Shown here: piece by piece, positions 62,156 to 64,000 of the stretch
Layout of the letters: each line of letters starts with the position of its first letter
How positions within the stretch are numbered: position 1 is the first letter of the stretch
Notes under the pieces: model-generated
Databases searched by the model: none
Seen by the model: only the letters and a program-made list of their open reading frames with translations
What the model was told of the DNA's origin: nothing
Source: Pseudomonas sp. GL-B-19
GTDB taxonomy: Bacteria; Pseudomonadota; Gammaproteobacteria; Pseudomonadales; Pseudomonadaceae
Length of the DNA: 64,000 nt
Direction of reading: 5' to 3'
Assembly: GCF_019956415.1 (NCBI RefSeq)
Contig: NZ_JAHBDK010000026.1
Location: 1-64,000, forward strand
Made by a program: the position numbers and the translations under genes

Positions 62156-63178
62156 TTAAAGGGCCAATGGCGCTCTTTCGCACAATGCACTCAACGCCCG
62201 CGCCCACTGTGGGTCATCGTTGAGGCACGGCACCAGCACCAATTCCTCCCCTCCCGCTTCGCGGAACTGCTCCAACCCGCGATCACCGATCTCTTCCAGC
62301 GTCTCTATGCAATCGGCAACGAATGCCGGGCACATCACCAGAATTTTCTTCACGCCGCTTTTGGCCAACTCATCGAGCCGCGCTTCGGTGTAAGGTTCGA
62401 TCCACTTGGCTCGGCCCAGACGCGACTGAAACGACACCGACCACTTGCCGTCCGACAAGCCCATGCGTTTGGCAAACGCTGCCGCCGTACGCAGGCACTG
62501 GCCGCGATAGCAGGTCGCGACCACTTCCGGCGGAGCACCGGCGCAACAGTCACCGCCGCTTTCGAAACTGTGGCCGGGATTGAGCTTCTTCAGGTGCCGC
62601 TCCGGCAATCCGTGGAAGCTCAGCAACAAGTGATCGTAATCCTGCTGCAAATAAGGCTTCGCGCTGGCGACCAAGGCGTCGAGGTATTCCGGCTGATCGT
62701 AGAACGGCTGGAGAATCGACAGCTGCAGGTCGAGTCCTTTTTCGCGCAGCACGCGCTTGGCTTCTTCGATGACTGTCGTGGTGGTGCTGTCGGCGAACTG
62801 TGGATAAAGCGGCGCAAGGGTGATTCTTTTGTGGCCCTGGGCGGCCAGCTGCACCAGTTTCGATTCGATCGACGGCTCACCGTATCGCATCGCCAGTTCC
62901 ACCGGACCGTGGGGCCACTGCGCCGTCATGGCCTGTTGCAGACGACGGCTGAGCACAACCAGGGGCGAGCCCTCCTCCCACCAGATCGACGCGTAGGCGT
63001 GGGCTGACTGTTCCGGGCGTTTGATCAGGATCAGCGACACCAGCAAGCGCCGCACCGGCCATGGCAGGTCGATCACATACGGGTCCATCAGAAATTGATT
63101 GAGGTAGCTGCGTACATCCGCCACCGACGTGGAGGCAGGTGAACCCAGGTTAACCAGAAGCAACGCGTGATCGGTCAT
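62156..63178 (-). CDS. hemH: Ferrochelatase
   Basis: Inserts Fe2+ into protoporphyrin IX in the last step of haem synthesis. The ATG giving [16 protein letters not shown] is used (340 residues), with AGGA upstream. The ferrochelatase signature with the catalytic His is [13 protein letters not shown], and a second acidic block lies near the C terminus ([11 protein letters not shown]). A cysteine group [18 protein letters not shown] is seen mid-chain, as in some gamma-proteobacterial forms. It lies 13 nt after the epimerase gene. Confidence 0.96.
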   Translation of the reverse strand: MTDHALLLVNLGSPASTSVADVRSYLNQFLMDPYVIDLPWPVRRLLVSLILIKRPEQSAHAYASIWWEEGSPLVVLSRRLQQAMTAQWPHGPVELAMRYGEPSIESKLVQLAAQGHKRITLAPLYPQFADSTTTTVIEEAKRVLREKGLDLQLSILQPFYDQPEYLDALVASAKPYLQQDYDHLLLSFHGLPERHLKKLNPGHSFESGGDCCAGAPPEVVATCYRGQCLRTAAAFAKRMGLSDGKWSVSFQSRLGRAKWIEPYTEARLDELAKSGVKKILVMCPAFVADCIETLEEIGDRGLEQFREAGGEELVLVPCLNDDPQWARALSALCERAPLAL

Positions 63179-63191
63179 GCAACGTCCTATT

Positions 63192-64000
63192 TCAGAGGCG
63201 GCTGGACAGATCGTCCAGGGCCGCGCGCAAATCAGTAAACTGGAAAGTGAAACCCGCTTCCAGCAAGCGGACCGGCAGGGCCTTCTGGCCACCCAGCAAC
63301 AACAATGACAACTCGCCCAGAGCTACTTTCAAGGCCAGGGCCGGCATCGGCATGAACGCCGGGCGGTGCAGCACGCTGCCCAGTGTCTTGGCAAACTCGC
63401 AATTGCGCACCGGTTTGGGGGCGCACGCATTATAAGGACCGCTGACGTTTTTCTGATGCAGAAGAAAATCAATCAGGGCGATTTGGTCGTTGATATGGAT
63501 CCACGGCATCCACTGCCGACCATTGCCGATCGGCCCGCCCAGCCCCAGTTTGAACGGCAGCAACAGCCGCGACAAAAAGCCGCCCTCGGCCGACAAAACC
63601 AACCCGGTACGAATCAGCACAACCCGAATGCCCAAGGCCTCGGCACGCTGGGCGGTTTCTTCCCAAGCGACGCACAACTGGCTGGCGAAATCATCGATGA
63701 CGGGGGGTGAAGCCTCGGTCAACTCACGCTCCCCCCCATCGCCATACCAGCCCAACGCCGAACCGGAAATCAACAGCGAAGGTTTTTGCTCGCGTTTTTC
63801 GAGCCAGGCCAGCAGCGTTTCTGTCAGGGTGATGCGGCTACTCCAGAGCAACGTTTTGCGCTTGTGAGTCCAGGGCCGGTCGGCAATCGGTGCGCCTGCC
63901 AGATTGATAATGGCGTCCAGCGGTGCCTGGTCGAGGTCTTCCAGCCGGGCAATACCACGCACTTGCGTGCCGCATATTTTTGCGACTTTTTCAGGCTTGC
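63192..64000 (-). CDS. TIGR01777-family NAD-epimerase-like protein, 5' end cut off
   Basis: Short-chain dehydrogenase/epimerase-like protein of the SDR39U1 (YfcH) group; 269 residues are visible and the frame stays open to the window edge, so the N-terminal Rossmann motif (about 30 residues) lies outside. Visible motifs are [24 protein letters not shown] and [13 protein letters not shown], with [15 protein letters not shown] later. The function is unknown. It is probably co-transcribed with hemH. Confidence 0.93.
   Translation of the reverse strand, partial: KPEKVAKICGTQVRGIARLEDLDQAPLDAIINLAGAPIADRPWTHKRKTLLWSSRITLTETLLAWLEKREQKPSLLISGSALGWYGDGGERELTEASPPVIDDFASQLCVAWEETAQRAEALGIRVVLIRTGLVLSAEGGFLSRLLLPFKLGLGGPIGNGRQWMPWIHINDQIALIDFLLHQKNVSGPYNACAPKPVRNCEFAKTLGSVLHRPAFMPMPALALKVALGELSLLLLGGQKALPVRLLEAGFTFQFTDLRAALDDLSSRL

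Overview
This window is a stretch of chromosome from a Pseudomonas of the fluorescens complex. Three things point there: the complete dcw cell-wall/division cluster with Pseudomonas-type proteins (LpxC with H78/H237/D241/H264), a gene order that matches the P. aeruginosa backbone as I remember it, and roughly a dozen REP/REPIN elements of the GTGGGAGCGAGCCTGCTCGCGA and GTAGGAGC types that are typical of fluorescent pseudomonads. No prophage, insertion sequence, CRISPR array, tRNA or rRNA was seen. Almost everything is core genome.

Region 1 (1-18180) is the dcw cluster, all on the minus strand and read mraZ-rsmH-ftsL-ftsI-murE-murF-mraY-murD-ftsW-murG-murC-ddlB-ftsQ-ftsA-ftsZ-lpxC. Most genes touch or overlap. 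Together they make the soluble and lipid-linked peptidoglycan precursors, flip and polymerise them at the septum, build the Z-ring, and start lipid A synthesis. In front of mraZ lies a well-formed sigma-70 promoter followed directly by three 10-bp-spaced AAGTGG boxes, the expected MraZ operator. RNase P RNA (rnpB) follows at 18430-18784.

Region 2 (18857-36049) is envelope and housekeeping. rsmI is divergent from lpoA-yraN-diaA-dolP, the same order as in E. coli. Then come sspB/sspA, the cytochrome bc1 operon petABC, rpsI/rplM, an aldo-keto reductase, an acyl-CoA dehydrogenase divergent from a DJ-1/AraC regulator, zapE, trpS, an alpha/beta hydrolase and zapG.

Region 3 (36311-47051) is the most accessory-looking part. 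It holds an OmpA-type lipoprotein, an MBL-fold hydrolase, a 912-residue MalT/LuxR regulator, a DUF1329 periplasmic protein, a DUF1302 predicted outer-membrane barrel, a fatty-acyl-CoA synthetase and a LysE exporter. The regulator/DUF1329/DUF1302/synthetase set looks like a regulated outer-membrane uptake and activation module for an acyl compound. This is the best candidate here for an incompletely described system.

Region 4 (47367-64000) returns to backbone genes: hprA, rsmC, a yybP-ykoY Mn2+ riboswitch in front of a UPF0016 Mn exporter, an M48 lipoprotein protease, an SRAP protein with two altered active-site residues, small metal-binding and membrane proteins, a glycerolipid acyltransferase, a YajG lipoprotein, mqo preceded by about 1 kb without a convincing gene, PA4642/PA4643-like proteins, a cupin, hpt divergent from upp-uraA, hemH, and a TIGR01777 epimerase cut by the window end. 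REPINs sit almost only between gene 3' ends.
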